43,828 nt of DNA from DASUGM01 sp036274055 (GCA_036274055.1 DASUGM010000343.1:1-43828); one strand, 5' to 3'. Numbered from the stretch's first letter, positions 16,258 through 24,873 are shown. The notes: generated by a model not told the origin, from the letters alone. Numbers and translations are program-made.

Positions 16258-18879
16258 TTACGAGTCCCTTAACACCCGCGCCGGGTCCATATCCGCAGCG
16301 CGTCTTGCCGGTAGATAGCACGCCAGCGCGGCGATCAGGCCGAGCACGACAGCGGTCGCGACGTACGGCAGCGCGTCGAACGGCGAGGTCCGGTAGAGCG
16401 CGCCGGCCATCAGCCGTAGAACGGCGAGCGAACCGGCAAGGCCGATCGCGAGGCCGATGAGCGTCAATTTCAAGCCGCCGCCGAGCACTTGCTGGAGCAC
16501 GGCCCGCCGTTCGGCGCCGAGCGCCATGCGCAGACCAATTTCGCGCGCGCGTTCGGTGACGCCCTGGCTGATGACGCCGTAGAGCCCGGCGGCGACCAGT
16601 AACACGGCTGCCGCGGCGAAGATCGCCAGGGCCGCGAACATGAATCGCGTCGTGCCCGAGGCGCCGGCGACCAGCGACGACAGCGTCCGCACCTTCCACA
16701 CCGGCTGATCCGAATCGAGTGACCACACCGCACGCTTGATCTCGTCGGCGATTCGGTCGTCGTCACCATCGATCTTCGCGATCACGGTCATGAAGATGCC
16801 CGGGTTCTGCACGTTGCGTGCATAGATCATCGGCAGCGGCTCGTCGGCGAGCCGGTAGTGGCGCACGTCGCCGACGACGCCGATGACGCGAGGGCGCAGC
16901 GGCGTACCTTCAGCGGCGAGGACACGGCCAATCGCGCTCTCGCCAGGCCAAAGACGATCGGCAAGCGACTTGCTGATGACGGTGACGAACGGTGCGTCAG
17001 CGTGATCGGTCGCATTGAAAGTACGTCCCGCGATCAGCGGGATCCCGAGCGCCGCGAAAAACCCGTCGCTCACCGTGTTGAAACCAGCGGTTCGCGGCGT
17101 CGCATTCGTGGCGTCGCGATCGGAAAGCACCTGGATCATGTCGCCATTGCCGCTGAGCGGCAGCGCGCGCGCGACCGCGGCGTGGCGCACGCCGGGAATG
17201 GTCGCGACCTTTGCCGCCACCGCGTCGTGAAAGGCAGTCTGCGCCTCGCCGCTCTTGTATTTGTTGGCGGGCAGCCGGTATTCGAGCGACCAGACGCCGG
17301 CAGCGTCGAAGCCCGGATCGACCCGCAGGATCGCGACGTAGCTCTTCACCAGCAGACCGCCGGCGGTCAGCAACACCGCGGCCATCCCGACCTGTCCGAT
17401 GACCAGCAGTGTTCGCGTCCGCGTCAGCCGCCGCTCGCCGATGGCGCGGCCGGCCGCGCGCAGTGAATTCGCCGGCACCTGGCGAGCCCAGTGCCACGCG
17501 GGCATCACGCCGCTGGCCAGACCGGCAAGGACGGTGATGACCGCGGCAAAGACCAGCACGCGCGCGTCGACGGCGACGCGATCGAGACCGTAGATGTTGA
17601 ACGACGGCACGACCTGGGCGTATCTGGTGGCGACCGGCACGATCAGCCGCGCGCCGAGGACGCCGAGCACGCCGGCCACCGCCGCGAGCACGAGGTGTTC
17701 GGTCACCAGCTGCCGGGCGACGCGCGCACGGCCGGCGCCGAGCGCAACACGGACACCGATTTCCGACCGCCGTCGCGCCGCCGCGCCGATCTGCAGGCTG
17801 GTGACGTTGGCGCAGGCGGCGACGAGCAGCACGATCACGAGCGCGAAGATGATCGTCAACTGTTCGCGCATGTCGCTGGTCAGCCACTCGTGCAGGCCGG
17901 TAACGATGACGCCGCGGCCTGCGTTGGTGGCCGGATATGTGGCGGCAAGACCGGCCTCGATCGCGGCCAGTTCGCTCTGCGCCTGCGCGATGGAGACGCC
18001 GGGCTTCAGCCGGCCGAACGCCGCCACCGATCGCGCCGAACGCGACATCGTCCCGGTGTGAAAACGCACCGGCATGAACGCGTCGATGCCGTCATACGGA
18101 AAGGAGAAGCCGGCCGGCATGACACCGACGATCGAGAATGGAATGTTGTTGAGCTGCATCACGCGCCCGAGCACGTCCGGCGCCGCTTGAAAATGGCGGC
18201 GCCAAATTACGTCGGTGATCACGACGGCCGGCGGCGACGCCGGATCGTAATCGACTGGCCCGAGCGCTCGGCCGATCGCCGGCGCCACTCCGGCCATCGC
18301 GAAGAAGTCGCCGACGACGAAGCCGCCGCGCACGGTGGCAGGCGTGTCGAGTCCGGTGAGGTTGGCGGTCTGGGCGCGAATCGCGGCGACCGTGTCAAAG
18401 CTCTTCGACTGCGCGATCCAGTCGCGCACGTCGTCGTGCGCCGACGAGCCGGTATTGCCGGCCAGCGTCGTCCGGATCGCGACCAGGCGGCCTGAATCCG
18501 GCAGCGCGACCGGCCGGAACAACGCGGCGTCGAGCAGGCTGAACACCGAGGCGGTCGAGGCAATGCCGACGGCGAGCGTGACGATCGACATCGCCGACAG
18601 TCCTGGCTGCCGGCGCATCATCCGCAGGGCGATACGGACATCGTGCGAGGAGTCGACGAAGCGGTCAGTGAGCGAACGGGACGTGCGTGGCGCCGCGGCG
18701 CGCTCAGCGAGGCCGCTGGTGACCGCGCCGACGTAAGCACGCGCGAGAAACTGCAGCCGCGCGAGACCGTGACGCGACGACATCCCCTGCGCAAATGTCG
18801 TGACCATCGACGCGCCGAAACGGGCGCGGAAATCGGCGGGGAAACAGACCAGCAGCCGTGCGTAGATCCAGGCGCTCAT
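16258..18879 (-). CDS. ADOP-type duplicated ABC-transporter permease (1)
   Basis: An 873-aa acidobacterial duplicated orphan permease: two MacB-PCD/FtsX permease units in one chain and no ATPase nearby. A soluble N-terminal extension (1-80, WIYARLLVCFPADFRARFG) precedes DVRIALRMMRRQPGLSAMSIV and the first membrane helix at about 95-115. A periplasmic MacB-like domain follows, then three helices around 340-450, a linker, a second periplasmic domain, and three C-terminal helices ending in ARRAADMDPARVLRDS. The usual FtsX phrases VACANVTSLQI and EIGVRVALGAGR are present. It overlaps padR by ATGA. Its transported substrate is unknown; PadR control and the serine hydrolase in the same operon suggest response to a small organic compound (inference). 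Confidence 0.9.
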   Translation of the reverse strand: MSAWIYARLLVCFPADFRARFGASMVTTFAQGMSSRHGLARLQFLARAYVGAVTSGLAERAAAPRTSRSLTDRFVDSSHDVRIALRMMRRQPGLSAMSIVTLAVGIASTASVFSLLDAALFRPVALPDSGRLVAIRTTLAGNTGSSAHDDVRDWIAQSKSFDTVAAIRAQTANLTGLDTPATVRGGFVVGDFFAMAGVAPAIGRALGPVDYDPASPPAVVITDVIWRRHFQAAPDVLGRVMQLNNIPFSIVGVMPAGFSFPYDGIDAFMPVRFHTGTMSRSARSVAAFGRLKPGVSIAQAQSELAAIEAGLAATYPATNAGRGVIVTGLHEWLTSDMREQLTIIFALVIVLLVAACANVTSLQIGAAARRRSEIGVRVALGAGRARVARQLVTEHLVLAAVAGVLGVLGARLIVPVATRYAQVVPSFNIYGLDRVAVDARVLVFAAVITVLAGLASGVMPAWHWARQVPANSLRAAGRAIGERRLTRTRTLLVIGQVGMAAVLLTAGGLLVKSYVAILRVDPGFDAAGVWSLEYRLPANKYKSGEAQTAFHDAVAAKVATIPGVRHAAVARALPLSGNGDMIQVLSDRDATNATPRTAGFNTVSDGFFAALGIPLIAGRTFNATDHADAPFVTVISKSLADRLWPGESAIGRVLAAEGTPLRPRVIGVVGDVRHYRLADEPLPMIYARNVQNPGIFMTVIAKIDGDDDRIADEIKRAVWSLDSDQPVWKVRTLSSLVAGASGTTRFMFAALAIFAAAAVLLVAAGLYGVISQGVTERAREIGLRMALGAERRAVLQQVLGGGLKLTLIGLAIGLAGSLAVLRLMAGALYRTSPFDALPYVATAVVLGLIAALACYLPARRAADMDPARVLRDS

Positions 18880-19235
18880 CGTTCGGCCTTCCGGATCAGA
18901 CGACGGGCCCGCGCTTCGCGGACCTGGTGTTCGAGCCGCACCGCTTCGGCTTCGAGGACCGCGCGGCCGAGTCTGGTCAGCGTGTAGTACCGCCGCCGTT
19001 CATCGTCTCTGGACGCCGGCTTCGCGTCGAGCTCGTCGATCAGTTGCTCGTCCATCAGCCGGGCGAGGGCGCGATAGAGCGTTCCCGGGTGCAGCGTGAT
19101 CGCGCCGTTGGTCCGGCGCTCGACTTCCTGCATCACGTGATAGCCGTGGGCGTCGCCGTCCGACAGCGTCAGCAGGATCTCGAACGCGACGGCGGTCAGC
19201 GGCAGCAATGATTCGGGGCGAGGGGTCTGAGTCAT
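18876..19235 (-). CDS. PadR-family transcriptional regulator (1)
   Basis: A 119-aa winged-helix regulator. LTAVAFEILLTLSDGDAHGYHVMQEVERRT is the PadR N-domain, TLYRALARLMDEQLIDE the recognition helix and turn, and YYTLTRLGRAVLEAEAVRLEHQV the wing and C-terminal dimerisation helix. It lies between the serine hydrolase (12 nt upstream) and the ADOP permease (4-nt overlap). PadR-ADOP pairs are a standard acidobacterial arrangement. A likely operator is upstream of the operon at 20408-20443. Confidence 0.9.
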   Translation of the reverse strand: MTQTPRPESLLPLTAVAFEILLTLSDGDAHGYHVMQEVERRTNGAITLHPGTLYRALARLMDEQLIDELDAKPASRDDERRRYYTLTRLGRAVLEAEAVRLEHQVREARARRLIRKAER

Positions 19236-19247
19236 GAGAGTGGCCGG

Positions 19248-20417
19248 CTACTTCGTCATCAAATGCGCGCGCAGGACGCCGGCGATGCCGCGCGACAGCC
19301 CGCCCATCTCGGTGTCTTCGAGGTTCGTCATGATCGCGTAGGTCACGCCGACTTCCGGTAGCACGTGAAACACGCTGGCGGCGCCAATCTGGTTGCCGGA
19401 ATGCGTGAACCGGCGAATTCCATCCTGCGGCTGGGTCGTGCCCCAGCCGAGCCCGTACGACGTCGGTTTGCCGTCGGCAGTCTTGCCCTCGGTCCACATC
19501 TGCTCGACGGTCGCGGTTTTGACGAGCTTGCCGGTCTGAAACGCGATACCGAAGCGGGTCAGATCTTCAGCTGTCGACACCAGGCCGCCGCCGGGGATCT
19601 TCATGCTCGTGTCGTGAAGCGGGCCGTTATAAATCTGTCCGATCTTCGCGAATGCCTGCGCGGCCGGCGGCAGCGTCTTGAACGCATCGGCGGTCAGCAA
19701 CATATAGCCGCGGGCACGGTCAGGAATGATGTCCCAGATCCGATCGAGCCGCGTCCGCGCCATCCCGGCCGGCGCAAACACCCGCTCGCGCATGTAGACC
19801 TCATACGGCATGCCTGACGCGCCTTCGATCGCGCAGCCGAGCACGTTGTACCCGAACGTCGAATAGAGGTATTTCGTTCCCGGCTCGAACTCGAGCGGGT
19901 CGTTCTTGAAGATCGCGAGCGAGTCCTGAATCGAGAAATAGTGCGTCGTCCCCGCCGATTCGCCGGGTTTCTTGTAATGCCGGATCCCCGACTGATGGCC
20001 GAGGATGTGCCGCGCGGTGACCGGCCACTCTTTCTTCGGGAACGCCGGGCAATAGGTCTGAATCGGCGCGTCGAGGTCGATCTTCCCCGCCTCGACCAAT
20101 AGCATGACGCCCGTCGCGGTCAGCGGTTTCGCGGTGGACGCGGTGCGGAACGCGGTCTTCTCCGTCGCCGGGACGCGTGCCTCGAGATCGGCAAAGCCGA
20201 AGCCTTTCGAGTAGACGAGCTGATTCTTCCAGGCGATCGCGACGTTCAGGCCCGGCACACTCGCCTTCGCCTGTTCGGCGGCGATGATTTTGTCGAGGTC
20301 AGCGATCGCGGCTGGTGAGAGCGCACCTGTGGATTGCTGGGCGCGAAGAGGCGCGAGGTACAAGGCCAGCGCGAGGAAGCACAGGGAACGGACAGCGGAG
20401 CGGGACATATACGCCAT
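19248..20417 (-). CDS. Exported serine hydrolase, beta-lactamase/DD-peptidase superfamily (LACTB-like)
   Basis: A 389-aa exported protein of the class C beta-lactamase-like fold. Signal peptide about 1-26 (LALALYLAPLRAQ). Motif 1 is S94-T-A-K97. Motif 2 is Y185-S-T in LYSTFGYNVLG, with Thr where many family members have Asn. Motif 3 is H339-S-G341 in RFTHSGNQIG. Substrates in this superfamily include D-amino-acid peptides and esters, so lactamase activity should not be assumed. Two in-frame ATGs (20417, 20408) exist; the first is 5 nt after TATACT. First gene of an operon with PadR and ADOP. Confidence 0.87.
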   Translation of the reverse strand: MAYMSRSAVRSLCFLALALYLAPLRAQQSTGALSPAAIADLDKIIAAEQAKASVPGLNVAIAWKNQLVYSKGFGFADLEARVPATEKTAFRTASTAKPLTATGVMLLVEAGKIDLDAPIQTYCPAFPKKEWPVTARHILGHQSGIRHYKKPGESAGTTHYFSIQDSLAIFKNDPLEFEPGTKYLYSTFGYNVLGCAIEGASGMPYEVYMRERVFAPAGMARTRLDRIWDIIPDRARGYMLLTADAFKTLPPAAQAFAKIGQIYNGPLHDTSMKIPGGGLVSTAEDLTRFGIAFQTGKLVKTATVEQMWTEGKTADGKPTSYGLGWGTTQPQDGIRRFTHSGNQIGAASVFHVLPEVGVTYAIMTNLEDTEMGGLSRGIAGVLRAHLMTK

Positions 20418-20443
20418 GTGCGAGTATACGCTATAGGCGTATA
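20408..20443 (-). promoter_or_regulatory. Candidate PadR operator/promoter with three TATACGC boxes
   Basis: TATACGC occurs at 20408-20414 and 20425-20431, and its inverse GCGTATA at 20437-20443. The last two form a dyad with a 5-nt spacer. The dyad overlaps the -10-like TATACT (20428-20423) of the serine hydrolase operon, and the first box overlaps its start codons. PadR encoded in the same operon is the obvious candidate ligand, by inference from position. Confidence 0.55.
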
Positions 20444-20458
20444 TAAGTTCCCACGTCC

Positions 20459-20622
20459 CCTGCGCGGTGCGCCTTTGCGCGGTGCGCAGGGCGTGTGCGC
20501 CGTGCTTCTCTCTCCGGCGATCGAGCCGGCATCGGCTCGATCACCCGATTAACGCCAGCGCTGCGAAGAGAGATGCACCGTGCACACGCACCGCGCACGG
20601 CGCATTGGCGCACCTCGCACGG
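20459..20622. repeat. Long palindromic element G (subfamily 4, GTGCGC-rich)
   Basis: Arms of about 52 nt made of GCGC, GTGCGC and CGTGTGC blocks ending in TCTCTCT/AGAGAGA. The loop carries its own perfect hairpin GATCGAGCCG-GCAT-CGGCTCGATC (20519-20542). It begins 3 nt after the stop of the anti-sigma gene on the minus strand. The right arm shares TGCGCCAATGCG and GTGCGCGGTGCGTGTGC with element H. Confidence 0.85.
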
Positions 20623-20625
20623 TGT

Positions 20626-21045
20626 CTAGTGCGTCGAGCGTTCTGACAGGTTCCGGGCGACGAGCGCGCCCGTCACGAGCGCGACCAGGCCTGCCCACGC
20701 GGGCGCCGGGACGGCCTCGGCAGCGGCCCAGACCGCGGGCCAGTCGACGAACGACAGCGCCGCTCCCGTGATGACCGCGAGCGCGGCGAGCTGGCCGAAC
20801 AGCGACACCAGTTCGATGCGCGTCATCGCGCGGACGCGACGGATGTGCCGCGCGCAGAACCAGATCGCGCTCGGCGCCATCGCGGTTGGCGCCGGCGACG
20901 AGGCGGTGGCGAGCGTCTCAGTCACGATCCGGACGTCCGCGCACGACGCGCACTCGCGGGCGTGCGCCTCGAGCGCCGGCGTCCAGCGGCCGGAGGCGCT
21001 CGCCTGCCAGGTTTCGTGTTCGTGGGCGCAGCCGCTCATGGTCAC
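20626..21045 (-). CDS. Zinc-finger-type anti-sigma factor, membrane anchored
   Basis: A 139-aa protein. The cytosolic N-part carries H28-x3-C32-x2-C35 (HARECASC), the core of the zinc anti-sigma (ZAS) motif, with a possible further His ligand in AHEHE. Two hydrophobic helices follow, about 80-103 (SLFGQLAALAVITGAALSFV) and 116-133. The start is read as GTG at 21045: GGAGG lies 6 nt upstream and GTGA overlaps the sigma-factor stop. An ATG two codons later is the alternative. Family knowledge: such proteins hold an ECF sigma factor inactive until a signal is sensed; the partner is the gene just upstream. Confidence 0.85.
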   Translation of the reverse strand: MTMSGCAHEHETWQASASGRWTPALEAHARECASCADVRIVTETLATASSPAPTAMAPSAIWFCARHIRRVRAMTRIELVSLFGQLAALAVITGAALSFVDWPAVWAAAEAVPAPAWAGLVALVTGALVARNLSERSTH

Positions 21046-21512
21046 GATGCACCTCCCTGGACGATCGCGACGAAGCGTTTGCGCGCGCGATACAGCAACG
21101 GCCGGACGCTGGCGCGCATCAGGCCGGTGACCTTCGCGATCTCCGCGTGCGACAGGCCCTCGACGTAGGCGAGCAGCAGCAGCTCCCGGTCGCGCGGCGA
21201 GACGCGTTCCAGTTGCCGCCACACGTCGCGCGAGTCGTCGCTCGGCGGCAGGACGTGCGCGACCGGACGCGGCGCGTGCTCGTCGTACTTGAGCCGGCGG
21301 AAGTAGTCGCGCGCCAGGTTCGTGGCGATCCGGAACAGGTAGTGGCGCTGATGGTCATCGGCGTCCGGCACATGTGCCGCCGACAGGAACCGGATGTATG
21401 AGTCCTGCATGAGATCTTCGGCGACCGCGGCGTTGCCAGTAAGCTTGCGCAGATAGCCGCACAACGGCCCGGCGGTTCGCGCATACAGCATCGCGAAGGC
21501 GGGTTCGTTCAT
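21042..21512 (-). CDS. ECF-type RNA polymerase sigma factor
   Basis: A 156-aa sigma-70 family protein. Region 2 spans about 6-75 (LYARTAGPLCGYLRKL, then AAVAEDLMQDSYIRFL and HYLFRIATNLARDYFRR). Region 4 spans about 100-150 (SPRDRELLLLAYVEGLSHAEIAKVTGL, RASVRPLLYRARKRF). ATG at 21512 gives a normal family length but lacks a well-spaced Shine-Dalgarno; no better start was found between it and the upstream stop at 21560. The operon order is membrane protein, sigma, anti-sigma. Confidence 0.87.
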   Translation of the reverse strand: MNEPAFAMLYARTAGPLCGYLRKLTGNAAVAEDLMQDSYIRFLSAAHVPDADDHQRHYLFRIATNLARDYFRRLKYDEHAPRPVAHVLPPSDDSRDVWRQLERVSPRDRELLLLAYVEGLSHAEIAKVTGLMRASVRPLLYRARKRFVAIVQGGAS

Positions 21513-21559
21513 CGGCAGGCGTTCGGCAGCCTCCGACGCGAGGACGGCCAGGCGGTGAA

Positions 21560-22018
21560 TCAGGAGGCCTCCCTCGCTTGTCGGAGCATCCGGCCAATCA
21601 CGAACGCCGCGCCGGCGGACAGCAATGCGCCGACCCCAAGCGCGATCGCGAACGTCCCGAAGAACGCAAACCCCTGCTGGTCGTTGACGTCGAGCACCAT
21701 TGACCGCAATACGAACGCGCCAATGCCCGCCGACACCAGCAAGCAACTGATTTGAATAGACGTCAGCATACGCGCGAACGGCATCGGCATCTCCGCCTCG
21801 CTCATCCTGACGTCGAACATCTGATGCTGGGCTTCGCTCTTGAGCAGGTCGATCACGCCCGGATCGGTGCCCACCCGGTCAAGGAGCCGCGCGTTCAGCT
21901 CCGACTTGAGCTGCAGGACTTTCATGTAGCGCTGGTGGCTCAGGCTCGCCCGATAGGCCGATACCAGGACCAGCGGCACGCCGACGAAGATACCGAAGAT
22001 GGCTAGGTCTTGACCCAA
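21560..22018 (-). CDS. Small membrane protein, first gene of the ECF operon, TTG start
   Basis: A 152-aa protein not assigned to a family. One N-terminal helix (LAIFGIFVGVPLVLVSAY), then a cytosolic amphipathic segment (HQRYMKVLQLKSELNARLL), then three closely spaced hydrophobic stretches at about 85-145. The frame runs open upstream through element H, but those residues are low-complexity. TTG at 22018 has AGGAG 7 nt before it and starts right at the first helix, so it was chosen. It could be a sensor or target of the sigma/anti-sigma pair that follows. Confidence 0.7.
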   Translation of the reverse strand: MGQDLAIFGIFVGVPLVLVSAYRASLSHQRYMKVLQLKSELNARLLDRVGTDPGVIDLLKSEAQHQMFDVRMSEAEMPMPFARMLTSIQISCLLVSAGIGAFVLRSMVLDVNDQQGFAFFGTFAIALGVGALLSAGAAFVIGRMLRQAREAS

Positions 22019-22087
22019 AGGGTGTCTCCTGCCTCTAAGACGATCGAGCGGCAGGGATGTGAACAGGCGCAGGCGAGGCAGGCACTC

Positions 22088-22256
22088 CCTGCGCGGTGCG
22101 CCAATGCGCGATGCGCGGTGCGTGTGCCCCGTGCGTTCTTCTCGCGGCGGTACGGCTTTGACCGGGGGACGAAGCCAGTTTGTAAGCCTCGATCTACGGC
22201 AGAGAAGCGCACAGCGCACACGCACCGCGCACGTCGCATTGGCGCACGGCGCACGA
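22088..22256. repeat. Long palindromic element H (subfamily 4, GTGCGC-rich)
   Basis: Arms of about 55 nt (22088-22143 and 22200-22256) pair through GTGCGCCAATGCG, TGCGCGGTGCGTGTGC and TTCTC blocks. The central loop contains a small GGCTT/AAGCC stem. It starts 5 nt after the amidohydrolase stop on the minus strand and lies 70 nt before the TTG-start membrane protein. The remaining stretch, 22019-22087, holds the AGGAG site and no obvious promoter. Confidence 0.85.
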
Positions 22257-22261
22257 AACGG

Positions 22262-23995
22262 CTACTGCGCCTTATAGGCGATCTTGCCCCCGACGATCGT
22301 GTACGCGACCTTCGCGGTCTTGATCTGATCGTCCGGCACGGTGGTGATGTCCTTCGTCAGGACGGTCACATCTGTCAGCTTGCCGACCGACAGCGTGCCC
22401 TTCTCGTTCTCTTCGAACGCCGCGAACGCGTTGTTGATCGTGTACGACTTCAGCGCCTCGATGCGGCTCATCTTCTGATCGCCGTAGAACACGTCGCCTT
22501 TCGCGGTCTTCCGGGTCACGGACGCGTAGTAGCTCGCGATCGGATCGACGTCCTCGACCGGCGCGTCGGTGCCGTTGCCGACGACGGCGCCGGACTTCAT
22601 CAGCTTCTGCCAAACGTAGGCGCCTTCCTCAGCGCGTTTGGCGCCGAGCCGCGGCTCGACCCAGGGCGCGTCGGAGGTGCAGTGAATGCCCTGCATCGCC
22701 GCGATCACGCCGAGCTGGCCGAAACGCGGGATGTCGGCGCCGTTGATGTGCTGCGCGTGCTCGACGCGCCAGCGCAGGTCCTTGCCGTTCTTGCCGTTCT
22801 TCTTGAACGCCTCTTCGTAGATGTTCAGCACCTCGCGGTTGGCGCGGTCGCCGATCGCGTGGATGCACACCTGATAGCCCGCCTCGAGCGCGGTCTGCGC
22901 CTGCGTCCGCATGCTCTCCACCGGCGTCGTCGCCAGGCCGGTGCTGTCGGCCTTGTCGGAGTACGGCTCGAGCAGCCACGCGCCGCGCGAGCCGAGCGCG
23001 CCGTCGGCGGTGATCTTGATCGCGCGCACCGTCAGCATGTTGTTGCCGTAGCCGATGACGCGGCCGCTCTTGAGCGTCTCGGCGGTGCCGCCGCGGATCA
23101 TCATCCACAACCGCACGTTCATCCGGCCGGCATCAATCGCGCGCTTGACCTGCGAGACGACGTCGAAGCTCGAGCCGGCGTCCTGAAACGACGTGATGCC
23201 TTTGCCGATCACTTCACGATCGGCCAGCTCGAGGATCTTCGCGTTGCGCGCCTCGACCTCTTCCGGAGTCGGCGCCGGCTCCCCGGCGCCGGTGCGCACC
23301 AGCCGCGACGCGGTCTCGCGCATCAGACCGGTCGGATTGCCGTCCTTGTCCTTGAGGATCTCGCCGCCGCTCGGATTCGGTGTGTCTTTAGTGATCTTGG
23401 ACAGCTCGAGCGCCTTGCCGTTGACGAACGACGCGTGGCCGCTCGCGTGCGTCAGGATGACCGGGTTGTTCGGCGACACCTTGTCGAGCGCCGCGTGCAG
23501 CGGGAAGCCTTCGACGTTGTCCGCCGGCGTGCTCGACCACTTTTCCTGATGCCAGCCACGGCCGACGATCCACTGCCCCGGCCGCGCCTTCTCCACTGCC
23601 TGCGCCACCAGCGAGAGGATCTCCTCCCAGCTCTTCGTGTTCAGCAGCTCGAGCCCGAGCTTCGCCTGACCGATGCCGGTGAAATGCCCGTGCCCTTCGA
23701 TGAAACCTGGCATCGCGAACTGGCCGTTGAGATCGATCGTCTGGGTGCCGGGACCGGCGAACTTCGCGATCTCCGCATCCGATCCGATCGCGACGATGCG
23801 GCCGTTGCGCGAGGCCAGCGCCTGCGCCTGCGGCGTCTTGTCATCGAGCGTGACGAAGCGGCCGTTGCGCAGGATCAGGTCCGCGGGGCCGCCCTGCGGC
23901 CCTGGTGTCTGGCTGGTGAGCTGGACGCCGGCGGCGACGCAGATCATCAGCAGCGCCGACGTGACGAAGAAGGTGAAGCGCGTCGTCGTGGTCAT
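22262..23995 (-). CDS. Exported amidohydrolase (YtcJ-like, amidohydrolase family 3)
   Basis: A 577-aa metal-dependent hydrolase. Signal peptide about 1-22. The composite beta-domain starts DLILRNGRFVTLDD. The barrel opens with G101-H102-G-H104 in GFIEGHGHF. Further likely metal ligands are HAIGDRANR and VEHAQHI. The C-terminus closes the beta-domain with GKLTDVTVL. Substrate unknown; relatives hydrolyse cyclic amides, formamides or imine-type compounds. It overlaps the preceding gene by ATGA. Element H follows its stop. Confidence 0.88.
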   Translation of the reverse strand: MTTTTRFTFFVTSALLMICVAAGVQLTSQTPGPQGGPADLILRNGRFVTLDDKTPQAQALASRNGRIVAIGSDAEIAKFAGPGTQTIDLNGQFAMPGFIEGHGHFTGIGQAKLGLELLNTKSWEEILSLVAQAVEKARPGQWIVGRGWHQEKWSSTPADNVEGFPLHAALDKVSPNNPVILTHASGHASFVNGKALELSKITKDTPNPSGGEILKDKDGNPTGLMRETASRLVRTGAGEPAPTPEEVEARNAKILELADREVIGKGITSFQDAGSSFDVVSQVKRAIDAGRMNVRLWMMIRGGTAETLKSGRVIGYGNNMLTVRAIKITADGALGSRGAWLLEPYSDKADSTGLATTPVESMRTQAQTALEAGYQVCIHAIGDRANREVLNIYEEAFKKNGKNGKDLRWRVEHAQHINGADIPRFGQLGVIAAMQGIHCTSDAPWVEPRLGAKRAEEGAYVWQKLMKSGAVVGNGTDAPVEDVDPIASYYASVTRKTAKGDVFYGDQKMSRIEALKSYTINNAFAAFEENEKGTLSVGKLTDVTVLTKDITTVPDDQIKTAKVAYTIVGGKIAYKAQ

Positions 23996-24873
23996 AGACG
24001 CGAGAAGTTACCACCAAAAATGGCGTCCTGGGCCGCGGAATCGACGCCGAGATCGGCCAGCACCGCCCGCTGCTCGAAGTAGACCGGCTTCTGCCAGCCG
24101 CGCGGAAAAAACGACGAATCGGTGCCGAACAGCAATCGCGACGGCCCAACGACGTCGAGCGCGCGGGCGAAGACGTCGGCCAGGGTCAGGTTCGGGTAGA
24201 GCTTGATCCAGCTGTTCGAGCTCGAAGTGTCGAGCAGGATGTTCGGCGCCGCGCCCGCGGCCATCAGCGCCTCGCGAAACAGGCCGGCGCCGAAATGCGG
24301 AATGATCACCGGGACGCTCGGGTGCTTCACCGCGACGGCCGCGACCGCCAGCGGATCGCCGAGCCGCAGGTCGAATCGGCTCGGCAGCCCGAGCTTCTTG
24401 CGGATGCCGACCGACAACACGCCGCAGTGCACGAACACGTTGGCCTTGTGCTGCTCGGCCGCGGCGAAGATCTTCTCGGTCCCCTCGTCGTCCACACGGA
24501 CGTGATGCATCGCCGGAAACAGGCAGGCGGTGCGCAGCCCGAATTCCCCGAACGCGCGGCCGGCCCGGGCCTCGGCATCCGCCGCGGCGGGGTTGATCAT
24601 GAACGCACCGACGAACCGCGACGGGTGGCGCTTCACCGCGGCCGCCACCGAGGCCTCGTCGCCGGGCACGCTCGCGATCAGCATCACGCGCCCGACGTCA
24701 TCGTGATCCATCGCCGCGATCCATCGATCCGCCAGCGCGTCGTCGTCGCCAGGCGGATCCCAGCCGAGCTTCTCGGGCAGATCGACCGCGGCGTCACCGG
24801 TGATGCCGGCGTCCTTGCCGAGCGTACGGAACAGACCGGACGAGAAGAAGTGGCAGTGGGCATCGTTCAGCAT
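23992..24873 (-). CDS. Amidohydrolase family 2 metal-dependent hydrolase
   Basis: A 293-aa TIM-barrel hydrolase. H6-x-H8 (NDAHCHFF) forms the first metal site, with later VHCGVLS, IPHFGAGLFREAL and FGTDSSFFPRGWQK providing the remaining histidines and the catalytic Asp of amidohydro-lyase-like enzymes. The ATG at 24873 was preferred over the longer frame because it places the HxH motif at the usual position near the N-terminus. Translationally coupled to the following exported amidohydrolase, though it has no signal peptide, so the two act in different compartments. Confidence 0.86.
   Translation of the reverse strand: MLNDAHCHFFSSGLFRTLGKDAGITGDAAVDLPEKLGWDPPGDDDALADRWIAAMDHDDVGRVMLIASVPGDEASVAAAVKRHPSRFVGAFMINPAAADAEARAGRAFGEFGLRTACLFPAMHHVRVDDEGTEKIFAAAEQHKANVFVHCGVLSVGIRKKLGLPSRFDLRLGDPLAVAAVAVKHPSVPVIIPHFGAGLFREALMAAGAAPNILLDTSSSNSWIKLYPNLTLADVFARALDVVGPSRLLFGTDSSFFPRGWQKPVYFEQRAVLADLGVDSAAQDAIFGGNFSRL

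Noticed and set aside
22010..24082. A 690-codon plus-strand open frame
   Set aside because: Antisense to the amidohydrolase, which has clear catalytic motifs. The frame also runs through element H and is Arg/Ala-rich with no domain.
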